A stretch of DNA of 8,728 bases from Clostridia bacterium (lineage in GTDB: Bacteria; Bacillota; Clostridia; Oscillospirales; Acutalibacteraceae). The notes below the pieces were generated by a model that saw only the letters and a list, made by a program, of their open reading frames with translations, had not been told where the DNA came from and did not search any database. A program made the translations under genes and the position numbers. The stretch covers positions 1-8,728 of the forward strand of contig JAFVWD010000075.1 of the NCBI GenBank assembly GCA_017501865.1. Reading direction: 5' to 3'. Shown here in pieces: positions 1 through 7,300 of this stretch. How positions within the stretch are numbered: the first letter of the stretch is position 1; each line of letters begins with the position of its first letter.

Positions 1-2
1 AA

Positions 3-965
3 TGGTCAAAATGGTCAACACTCAAGAGCTATGTTGCGAAAACAGAGTTTGTTGACAAAAATGTTACACTCGGAACAATTTACCGTTACACAGTAAAAGC
101 GGTTAACGGCACTATTACAGGTAAATACAAAGCAAGTGATGCAATCAGATATAATGTAACACCTGCAGTTGTTTATAAAAACACTTCAAATGGTGTGTTA
201 GTTTTGTGGACAACAGTTGCAAATGCAACGGGATACACAGTTTACAGCTCGAGCTACAACACTAAAACCAAGAAATGGTCGAGCTGGTCGAACAGAGGAA
301 CAGCTAAGGGAAATAAGACAGAATGGGTAGACAAAAAGGCGAAAAGCGGAAACAGATACAGATATACAGTAAGAGCGGTTTATGGCAGCTTCAGAAGCAA
401 ATATAACACACAACCAACAGGGTTGTTATATTTAGCCGCACCGACAGTAAAGGTTAATAATACAACAACGGGTGTAAAGGTAACCTGGAATAAAACCGCA
501 GGAGCAAAAAGCTATAATGTTTACAGACGTACATCAGATACATCATGGAAAAAATTAGCAACAACAAGTAGCTCGGTAGTAAGTTATACAGACAAAACCG
601 CAAATAACGGTGCGCAGTATTTGTATACTGTAAAGGCTGTTAATGAAGGGAATTCAAGCGCTTACATTTCATCATCCGCTTTAAAATATCTTTCAGTACC
701 GAAGGTTTCCGTTTCTGCCGTAGCAAACGGAATTGAAATATCATGGAATACTAATATGTATGCCGACAGCTACAGAGTATATAAATCAACATTTAACGAG
801 AAAAAATCTGTATGGAATTCATGGGTGGTATGCGCTGACATTTCAGATTCAACAGTAAGCTCTTATATTGATGAATCGGCAGAGCAGGGTGAGAAGTATC
901 GCTATACAGTAAAAGCTCTCTCAGGTAAATATTCAAGTGCATATATTTCATCAGAGGCTGTAAGT
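3..965 (+). repeat. Array of four fibronectin-III-like modules (protein-level repeat)
   Basis: The codons for the conserved Y-x-Y-T-V strand begin at 81, 357, 618 and 897, which gives intervals of 276, 261 and 279 bases, or 87-93 residues, the usual size of an FN3 domain. Modules 1, 2 and 4 have a W-S/N-x-W insert in the C-C' region (WSKWS, WSSWS, VWNSW). Module 3 has a shorter W-K-K-L version and lacks the second Trp. At the DNA level similarity is mostly limited to the Y-T-V-K-A segment, so the modules are old duplications rather than recent tandem copies. More modules probably lie upstream of the window. Confidence 0.75.
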
Positions 966-1544
966 AAGGAAAATGTATCAGAAGAATTGTCTTCCGAAAA
1001 TGTAAAAGACATTTTTACTCCATTGATTTGTAATTATCACAGCTTAGATGAATTAGGACACGCATATTATTACGAAGACAGAACAAATTATATTGAGCTG
1101 TTAACAGATGAATGGTACGAAGAAAATGACCCCGAACGTTATACAAGTCATTTGTTTAAGCTTAAAGATATTAAAAGCATAGCTGAATTAAAAAATATGT
1201 ATAAAAAGTATTTGTCAGAAGATTTAGTTGAGAAATATACCTTTAATGAAAAATACTTTATTACTGTAGACAGTGAGTTATATATCGTCTACAATAATGC
1301 GGTTGGTACCTGTAGTTATGATATCGATTCAATCGAGCTTTCAGAGAAAAACGACGATGAATATTTAGTTGAAATAGATTTATATAATTCAGGTGATATG
1401 TATTGTGAAACACAGAGCTTTTCTGTGAAAAAATCAGGAAATTCATATGTTATTGACCGTTATGTAAGCAGCGATTATGAAAAACGTGACTATGACTATG
1501 AAAATCCGAATTATGCCCCGGATACCAATTACTTTGTTTATTAA
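3..1544 (+). CDS. Secreted-type FN3-repeat protein with IseA-like C-terminal domain (3' part, start missing)
   Basis: The reading frame is open from the first full codon at position 3 to TAA at 1542-1544, so this is the C-terminal ~513 residues of a longer protein. A GTG at 195 could be read as a start but lies inside a repeat module and is not one. Four fibronectin-III-like modules (3-164 partial, 165-443, 444-701, 702-965) share a beta-strand signature of the type Y-R-Y-T-V-K-A-V, an upstream W-x-x-x-x-x-A-x-x-Y-x-V-Y strand pair, and V-P or A-P module boundaries. After a short acidic linker, about 1000-1500 encodes a globular domain with an S-x-x-E-L-K segment, a K-K-Y-L-S-E-D-L-V-E helix and an E-L-Y-I-V strand. 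This layout is reminiscent of IseA-type DL-endopeptidase inhibitor domains. The extreme C-terminus is rich in Tyr and Asp, with no sortase motif or membrane anchor. FN3 modules of this kind are usual in exported clostridial proteins and bind carbohydrate or protein partners. Export is inferred, because the signal peptide region lies outside the window. Confidence 0.8.
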   Translation, partial: WSKWSTLKSYVAKTEFVDKNVTLGTIYRYTVKAVNGTITGKYKASDAIRYNVTPAVVYKNTSNGVLVLWTTVANATGYTVYSSSYNTKTKKWSSWSNRGTAKGNKTEWVDKKAKSGNRYRYTVRAVYGSFRSKYNTQPTGLLYLAAPTVKVNNTTTGVKVTWNKTAGAKSYNVYRRTSDTSWKKLATTSSSVVSYTDKTANNGAQYLYTVKAVNEGNSSAYISSSALKYLSVPKVSVSAVANGIEISWNTNMYADSYRVYKSTFNEKKSVWNSWVVCADISDSTVSSYIDESAEQGEKYRYTVKALSGKYSSAYISSEAVSKENVSEELSSENVKDIFTPLICNYHSLDELGHAYYYEDRTNYIELLTDEWYEENDPERYTSHLFKLKDIKSIAELKNMYKKYLSEDLVEKYTFNEKYFITVDSELYIVYNNAVGTCSYDIDSIELSEKNDDEYLVEIDLYNSGDMYCETQSFSVKKSGNSYVIDRYVSSDYEKRDYDYENPNYAPDTNYFVY

Positions 1545-1576
1545 TGTGAATCGAACATAAACTCCGGAATATGAAC

Positions 1577-1620
1577 AAAGGGGCTGTAAAAAAACTTTTG
1601 TTTTTTTACAGCCCCTTTTT
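1577..1620. terminator. Bidirectional intrinsic terminator between convergent genes
   Basis: A perfect 18-bp inverted repeat (AAAGGGGCTGTAAAAAAA, 1577-1594, and its complement, 1601-1618) encloses a six-base loop CTTTTG (1595-1600). The GC-rich GGGGCTGT base is followed by T5 (1616-1620) on the plus strand and by TTTGTT on the minus strand. It starts 32 bases past the stop of the FN3 protein and lies 8 bases past the stop of the oppositely oriented phosphoesterase gene, so it can serve both. Efficiency is probably higher in the plus direction because the U-tract is cleaner. Confidence 0.92.
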
Positions 1621-1626
1621 GTATAA

Positions 1627-3054
1627 TCAGAATTCTAAAAATGCATTGTTTGCATCAATTGGATCACCTGTAAGAATTTCATCTGCCGCATTTTCTAAGT
1701 GAGTAAGAATCCTCAGAAGGTTTGAATTTTTTATATGCAGTTTTCTTACTATTCTCAAGGGTAAAGAGAGTGCCTGTGTAACAATTATGTAGTAAGGGGA
1801 GGTTCTTTCATGTTTTACCACAGAACCGTCTAAAATAGAATGGAAAAGTTCAAATATTACAGATGTTAACCGAACATTTTTCAACTTTTTTGCTTCGCTT
1901 ATTGTAAAAGCTTTGCCGAATGTAAAAAAGTTTATAATCCGCGCTGTCTTATAAACAGAAATTTCAGAAATTGCTTTTATCAGGTTACCTAAAAACAACC
2001 AGAGATTTTTCGCCTTTTTATTAGAAATACCTATTGAAACAAGAAGTGTTACAAATTCTAATTTTCTGTTGTTTTTTGCAGCCTCGAAAACATTTTCAAA
2101 CAAGAAGGTTGCATGGTTTTTTAAATGGTCATTCGTGTATGTTTTGCCATTGTATTCATATTTTTCGAGATGCTTTGTTTTTGTTTCGATACCATTTTCA
2201 GTTAAAGTGCAATATACAATCGGGGCAGGGTAACCGCCTATAGAAGCGACATTAAATTCATAAAAGTGATTGTTGTTTTCGGTGTCAACACGTCTTATAT
2301 GATGCATATGAGAGTGCCCCGTAAACATTACAGATAATCCGGCATCTGCAAACTCCTTTGAAAGCTTTTCTTTTCTTTCTACAGAGCTCTTTGAGTTAAT
2401 AATTCTGTCAAACTCAGTCAGAAGCATATGGTGGTGCTGCATACCGAAAACGAAGTCCCCACGTTTACGTGCATTCTCGAGTTCTTCTTTAATCCATGTA
2501 AAATGTTCTTTACTGTAGCCGGAGTTTCCTTGGCCGTCTTGGTCGTCATCAAGACAAAAAACCGAAACGTTTTCAGCGGGTCTGATAACATATGAAGATT
2601 TTTTCTGATGTGTAAAAAACTCACTCACGGCATCATCAGGTCCGAAATCTTTGTAAAAATCCCGTAATTCCTCGGGCTTCAGAGTTTCAACATCGTGGTA
2701 AACCTTTGCACCCTCAAAACGTCTCGGGTTACCGTCACAGCACCAGTCGTGAGTTGCTGTAATAATATAAACCGGCTTATGCTTTTTAAATTCATAAAGA
2801 AAGTGGCGCATTTCCTCGTGGGAAACACGCTCACCGTCATTAGAAAGGTCACCTGCAATAAGAAGAAACTCAGCATCTGAATTTTTAATTTCTTCAAGCG
2901 CGGCTGAAATTACCCCTTTTGAGTGAGCAAGCATTTTCTGGTCAGAATTTGCTCTCATAGTGTAAGCAATACCTGAGTTACCTAATTTTTCAGAGTAATA
3001 ATGAGGGTCCGCAATAACTGCAAATTTAACACTTTTCTTCATATTTTTTACCAT
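1627..3054 (-). CDS. Calcineurin-like metallophosphoesterase, cytoplasmic, with altered GNHD motif
   Basis: The product is 475 residues with the ordered motifs of the binuclear-metal phosphoesterase superfamily. They are D16-x-H18 (ADPHYY), G68-D69 (GDLSNDGE), H102-D103, the Q-H-H-H cluster at 206-209 and G246-H247-S-H249. These would bind two divalent metals and hydrolyse a phosphomonoester or phosphodiester; the substrate cannot be read from the sequence. The motif normally written G-N-H-D/E is A100-T101-H102-D103 here, so the metal-bridging Asn is Thr. Beyond about residue 290 is a ~185-residue mostly helical C-terminal region I do not recognise. There is no signal peptide or membrane segment, so it acts in the cytoplasm. 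The ATG at 3054 overlaps the stop of the upstream lipoprotein gene by 7 bases. An alternative ATG at 3042 (MKKSVKFAVIAD, 471 residues) lies 5 bases past that stop and is equally credible. Neither has a good Shine-Dalgarno sequence, which suggests translational coupling. Confidence 0.88.
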   Translation of the reverse strand: MVKNMKKSVKFAVIADPHYYSEKLGNSGIAYTMRANSDQKMLAHSKGVISAALEEIKNSDAEFLLIAGDLSNDGERVSHEEMRHFLYEFKKHKPVYIITATHDWCCDGNPRRFEGAKVYHDVETLKPEELRDFYKDFGPDDAVSEFFTHQKKSSYVIRPAENVSVFCLDDDQDGQGNSGYSKEHFTWIKEELENARKRGDFVFGMQHHHMLLTEFDRIINSKSSVERKEKLSKEFADAGLSVMFTGHSHMHHIRRVDTENNNHFYEFNVASIGGYPAPIVYCTLTENGIETKTKHLEKYEYNGKTYTNDHLKNHATFLFENVFEAAKNNRKLEFVTLLVSIGISNKKAKNLWLFLGNLIKAISEISVYKTARIINFFTFGKAFTISEAKKLKNVRLTSVIFELFHSILDGSVVKHERTSPYYIIVTQALSLPLRIVRKLHIKNSNLLRILTHLENAADEILTGDPIDANNAFLEF

Positions 3055-4133
3055 ACGATATTGAATGAATCGCCTGTTCTTGTGTATTCCATAGAATCAA
3101 GAAGCTGTTTTTTACACTCTTCCTTTAAACCTGCCTCAAAGGCATTTGCCATTTTTCTGTTGGGGAATTCTACTGTTATATCAAGCTCAATGAACATAGG
3201 TACACCTGCGTGTAAGAATTTAAAGCCTGTAAGCCACCAGTGTTTTTCGGGTCCGCGAGTGAAAACCTTTTCACCCATATTATAAAAATCGAATGACATA
3301 GTGATCATCTCTTCGTCGGTAACACAGTCGAAGTGCTTCATAACACGGTCTGTAGGTTTGTTGTAAAAGCCTATTTCTCCACCTGATGTAATACCATATT
3401 GACCTTTCCATATTTCCATCATCCAATCTTTATCATCGTATGTGAAATAGATTTTTGAGGAAGAATAAATCATACCAACCATAGGAGCGGCTGTATCGTA
3501 AACACTGTTAAATCCAAAGTTTCTTTGCCATGAATCTAACTGGGTGTAGTAAACATCCTGAACAGGGTCGTAGTCAAAACCTGCTGCAACAAGTACATTT
3601 CTTGCTACAGTCGGGTCATCTGTATTGAAAAGAACATCCTGAACATTTGCTAAGTAGTCGCCGTCTTCGTGGTAGTTAGGCTTAGTGGTTTCGTTTGAAG
3701 AGGGTTTTTCCTGGGTGGTTGTCTGTGTATTTGAATTATTATTTTTCTGTGTAGTAGGTGCTTTATTTGTGGCAGAAGAGCCGGATGAATCTGCAGATGG
3801 CTTTTGTGCATTCTGAGTATTCTTACCCGAAGAGAGTGTTGTGCCTTCTGAGCTGTTTGCAGAAGCAGAACCACCTGTTACAGTGTTATTCGTACCTGTT
3901 GCAGGGGTAGTAGCATCAGGATTTGAAATTACTGCAGAATATGTAATATCTTCTCCGTAATTAGGTAAGTCGTAAACGACATCTCCCGCAGGTGGATTTG
4001 TCGGTGCAACAGTACCGTTATTCTGGTTGTTCATAAGCTGATTGGCTGCATTCAGTGCACCGCAACCTGAAAGTGCTATGATAACCATAAGCACAAGTGC
4101 AATAAGTTTTGTGGATTTCAAGTATTTTTTCAT
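3048..4133 (-). CDS. Lipoprotein with DUF4474-like C-terminal domain
   Basis: The 361-residue product opens with a typical lipoprotein signal: K-K-Y-L-K-S-T-K, a hydrophobic core, then the lipobox L21-S22-G23-C24. It should therefore be lipid-anchored on the outer face of the cell membrane after cleavage before Cys24. Residues ~35-160 form a low-complexity linker rich in Thr, Ser, Asn and Gln, a likely wall-spanning spacer. The domain from ~180 to 350 carries D-S-W-Q-R-N-F-G, W242-K-G-Q-Y-G with a following G-G-E-I-G-F-Y, and K-H298-W-W-L-T-G-F. I recognise these from the DUF4474 family of uncharacterised clostridial proteins (recalled, not searched). ATG at 4133 is chosen because GGAG sits 9 bases upstream. 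A TTG at 4151 is in frame but would bury that site and add six residues before the signal peptide. It is the first gene of an operon with the downstream phosphoesterase and is divergent from dnaE. Confidence 0.87.
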   Translation of the reverse strand: MKKYLKSTKLIALVLMVIIALSGCGALNAANQLMNNQNNGTVAPTNPPAGDVVYDLPNYGEDITYSAVISNPDATTPATGTNNTVTGGSASANSSEGTTLSSGKNTQNAQKPSADSSGSSATNKAPTTQKNNNSNTQTTTQEKPSSNETTKPNYHEDGDYLANVQDVLFNTDDPTVARNVLVAAGFDYDPVQDVYYTQLDSWQRNFGFNSVYDTAAPMVGMIYSSSKIYFTYDDKDWMMEIWKGQYGITSGGEIGFYNKPTDRVMKHFDCVTDEEMITMSFDFYNMGEKVFTRGPEKHWWLTGFKFLHAGVPMFIELDITVEFPNRKMANAFEAGLKEECKKQLLDSMEYTRTGDSFNIVW

Positions 4134-4142
4134 AATTTCATT

Positions 4143-4146
4143 CTCC
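4143..4146 (-). promoter_or_regulatory. Ribosome binding site of the lipoprotein gene
   Basis: On the minus strand GGAG precedes the ATG at 4133 with a 9-base spacer (AATGAAATT). It decides the start codon, since the more upstream in-frame TTG at 4151 has no such sequence before it. Confidence 0.8.
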
Positions 4147-4162
4147 GTCAAAAAAAATTTTG

Positions 4163-4179
4163 ATATACTTAACGTATAT
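4163..4179. repeat. Short inverted repeat overlapping the lipoprotein -10 region, possible operator
   Basis: ATATAC (4163-4168) and GTATAT (4174-4179) form a 6-bp inverted repeat around a 5-base centre (TTAAC). It overlaps the proposed -10 box of the lipoprotein promoter and the predicted transcription start. The position would suit a dimeric repressor. However, the arms are short and made of common AT-rich words, so this is only a candidate. Confidence 0.25.
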
Positions 4180-4204
4180 TACCACAAAAAAATTCATTTG
4201 TCAC
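4176..4204 (-). promoter_or_regulatory. Probable SigA-type promoter of the lipoprotein/phosphoesterase operon
   Basis: On the minus strand GTGACA (4204-4199, 5 of 6 to TTGACA) is followed after 17 bases by TAATAT (4181-4176, 4 of 6 to TATAAT). This would give a leader of roughly 35 bases before the ATG at 4133. The match is moderate in an AT-rich region, so other -10 choices such as TATATC nearby cannot be excluded. The site faces away from the dnaE promoter, and the two -35 boxes are 38 bases apart. Confidence 0.45.
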
Positions 4205-4242
4205 CATTATTTAAGAAAAATAACAACTATTTAACAATTTAT

Positions 4243-4271
4243 TTGACAATAATTGCTTAGAAATATATAAT
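4243..4271 (+). promoter_or_regulatory. Consensus SigA promoter of dnaE
   Basis: TTGACA (4243-4248) and TATAAT (4266-4271) both match the consensus exactly, with the optimal 17-base spacer. The predicted transcript starts near 4278, giving a leader of about 35 bases. Because transcription would begin past 4271, a TTG at that position cannot be the dnaE start. This supports the ATG at 4313. A second TATAAT at 4276-4281 has no -35 at suitable spacing. Confidence 0.85.
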
Positions 4272-4303
4272 TGATTATAATTTATCAGTTTGAATTGCGA
4301 AAT

Positions 4304-4308
4304 GAGGG
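4304..4308 (+). promoter_or_regulatory. Ribosome binding site of dnaE
   Basis: GAGGG lies 4 bases before the ATG at 4313. The spacing is short, but this is the only purine-rich site in the leader, and the conserved PHP start (MGNFTHLHVH) follows directly. Confidence 0.65.
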
Positions 4309-4312
4309 AACT

Positions 4313-7300
4313 ATGGGTAACTTTACACATCTTCATGTTCATACCGAGTACAGTCTTCTTGATGGTGCCTGCAGAATTAAAGAGTTAGTGAATTTTGCGA
4401 AGGAACAGGGTATGAGTAGCCTTGCTTTAACAGACCACGGTGTTATGTTTGGCGCCGTTGAGTTTTATAAAAAAGCAAAAGAATGCGGAATAAAGCCTAT
4501 TATAGGGTGCGAGGTATATGTCGCACCCCGCTCTCGTTTTGACAAAAATCATGTGTTGGATTCAGAGCGAAGCCACCTTATATTACTTTGCAAAAATGAA
4601 ACGGGCTATAAGAATTTAATAAAGCTCGTTTCGCTTTCGTGGACTGAGGGATTTTACACAAAGCCCCGTGTTGACCACGATATTTTAGAAAAATATTCAG
4701 AGGGGTTAATTGCGTTGTCAGGTTGCCTTTTCGGTGAGGTTGCCAAAGCAGTTCTGGCACGGGATTTTGATGAGGCAGAAAGAGTAGCTGAATGGTATAA
4801 AAATACCTTTGGCGAAGGGAATTACTACCTTGAAATGCAAAATCACGATATGGTTGAAGAGCGCGAGGTGATTAACGGACTTATAAAAATAAGCAGAAAG
4901 CTTAATATTCCGTTAGTGGCAACAAATGACGTTCACTATTGCAAAAAAGAGGATGCGGACATTCAGAGGGTATTAATAGCAATAGGCACTAACAAGACAG
5001 TTAACGAAGAAAATGCGCTTAGCTTTCCGAATGATGAATTTTATTTAAAAAATGAAGAAGAGATGCGTGAAGCATTTTCATTTTGTGAAGAAGCAATTGA
5101 AAATACTGAGAAAATTGCAAGGCAGTGTAATTTTGATTTTGAATTCGGTGTGTCAAAATTACCGCTTTTCGATGTTCCTGAAGATGACCACGCGTTGTAC
5201 CTGAAAAATCAATGCTTAAACGGATTGAAAAATATTTTCGGAGAAATTCCCGGGAATTACGAAGAAAGACTCATTTATGAATTATCGGTTATTCACGAAA
5301 TGGGTTTTGATGATTATTTTTTGATTGTTGCAGATTTTATAGATTTTGCTGTGAAAAATGGTATTCCGGTAGGTCCGGGAAGAGGCTCTGCGGCAGGTAG
5401 TCTTGCAGCTTTTGCTTTAGGCATAACAGGTATAGACCCTATTGAAAACAAGCTTCTTTTTGAGCGGTTTTTAAATCCTGAGAGGGTAAGTATGCCTGAT
5501 ATTGATATCGATTTCTGTTACGAGCGCCGTGGAGAAGTAATTGATTATGTAATAAAAAAATATGGTGCTTCCAGGGTGGCTCAGATTGTTACCTTCGGAA
5601 CATTACAGGCAAAAGCGGCTATACGCGACGTAGCAAGGGCATTGGGGTTGCCGTACAGCACAGGTGATGTTGTAGCAAAACAAATTTCACGCGATTTTCC
5701 TGATATTGAAAGTGCGTTAAAGAAAAATACAGAGTTGAAAAAAATGTATGAGTCTGATAAGGATATAAAAACCTTGTTGGATACTGCATTGAAAATAGAA
5801 GGAATGCCTCGTCACGCATCTACTCACGCAGCAGGTGTTGTTATTACGCGTGAAGATGTCTCAGCCTATGTTCCGTTAGCTAAAAACGGCACTCAGACTG
5901 TTACACAGTTTACAATGACAGAAATTGAACAGTTAGGGCTTCTGAAAATGGATTTTCTGGGGCTCAGAACACTTACTGTTATAAGTGATTGCGAAAAGCT
6001 TGTAAAAAAGAGTGAACCCGATTTTGATGTTTCTAAAATTCCTCTTGACGAGCCCGAGGTTTATAAGGAAATGTCTGCAGGAAATACAATCGGCATTTTT
6101 CAGTGTGAGTCTGCAGGTATGACGAATTTAATTGAAAAAATGCAGCCGGTCAGATTTTCTGACATTGCAACAGCCATTGCTTTGTATCGTCCGGGTCCTA
6201 TGTTTTTTATTGATGATTATTTAAAAAACAGAAAAAATCCTGCACTGGTGCACTATAAGTCACCGCTTTTAAAGGATATTCTTGACGAAACCAACGGATG
6301 TATGGTTTATCAGGAACAGGTTATGCAGGTTTTCAGAACTCTTGCAGGCTATTCATATGGCAGGGCAGATATAGTTCGCCGTGCAATGAGTAAAAAAAAG
6401 CACGATGTAATGGAAAATGAACGTGCTATTTTCATTAACGGACTCGAAGATGAAAACGGTAACGTTGTAATTGAAGGTGCAGTTCGCAGAGGTATGAGTC
6501 CGGAAACTGCAAACGAAATATTTCAGGATATGACATCTTTTGCTTCGTACGGCTTCAACAAAAGCCATACGGCGGCATATGGGCTTGTGGCATATCAGAC
6601 GGCTTACCTTAAGGTGAAATATCCGAAGGAGTTTATGGCGGCGATTCTGACAAGTGTTATAGGTGAAGAGGGCAAAACCAATATCTATATAAATGAATGT
6701 AGCCGACTTAATATAGGTGTTGTGCCGCCGCATGTAAATGTAGGCTGTGAAAGCTATACGGTTAAAGAGGGTAAGGTTGTTTTCTCTCTTTTAGGTATAA
6801 AAAATCTCGGAAGAGGCTTAATAAGAAAAATTGAGACAGAACGAAAGGAAAACGGTCCGTTCAAGAATTACTGGGATTTTTGTAAAAGAGTTTACAGTAC
6901 AGAGCTTAACAGGCGTGCACTTGAGTGTCTTATAAAATCCGGTGCGTTAGATAATCTCGGCTATAATCGCAGAGAAATGCTTGTAAATATAGATACTGTT
7001 ATGGCATGTGCCTCAAAAGAAAGTGATTTATATTCAGGCGGTCAATTGGATTTGTTTTCTTCTGTAGGTATGGAGGACGATTTGTCATCTGAGCCGGAAT
7101 TGAAAAAATGTGAAGAGTTTTCCAAGACGGAGCTTTTAGGCTTTGAAAAAGAAGTGTCAGGACTTTATTTTTCAGGACATCCGTTAGAAGAATACAGAGA
7201 ACTAAGTGAAGGTATCAGCTGTGTAAAAACGAGCGAGCTTTATGAAAAAATGGAAACAGGGCTCGAAAGTGAAATAGATTCTATGCCGGTTAAATTTATA

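Noticed and set aside
3..20. Apparent tandem DNA repeat at the left edge (TGGTCAAAA / TGGTCAACA)
   Set aside because: It encodes the W-S-K-W-S motif of an FN3 module, found in related form in other modules; it is a protein feature and not a tandem repeat array.
195..197. GTG as the start of the FN3 protein
   Set aside because: The frame is open to the first codon of the window and the residues before 195 continue an FN3 module and complete another one, so the true start lies upstream of the window.
3650..3874. Alternative-frame open reading stretch in the lipoprotein linker
   Set aside because: The His/Gln-rich product is the frame-shifted reading of a low-complexity Thr/Asn/Ser linker; there is no start context or conserved pattern.
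4149..4151. TTG as a start for the lipoprotein gene
   Set aside because: It would include the GGAG ribosome binding site within the coding region and put an acidic stretch before the signal peptide.
4271..4273. TTG as a start for dnaE, adding 14 residues
   Set aside because: It overlaps the last base of the consensus -10 box and lies before the predicted transcript start. The conserved PHP N-terminus begins at the ATG at 4313.
4276..4281. Second TATAAT downstream of the dnaE promoter
   Set aside because: The -35 box is 27 bases away and there is no TG extension, so it is probably chance in AT-rich DNA.
4134..4312. Possible riboswitch or small RNA in the divergent intergenic region
   Set aside because: The predicted leaders are only about 35 bases and the sequence is AT-rich without stable stems, so there is no room for a structured element.
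6353..6733. 126-codon open frame on the minus strand inside dnaE
   Set aside because: It lies wholly within a well-conserved polymerase region, has no ribosome binding site and shows no recognisable protein features.
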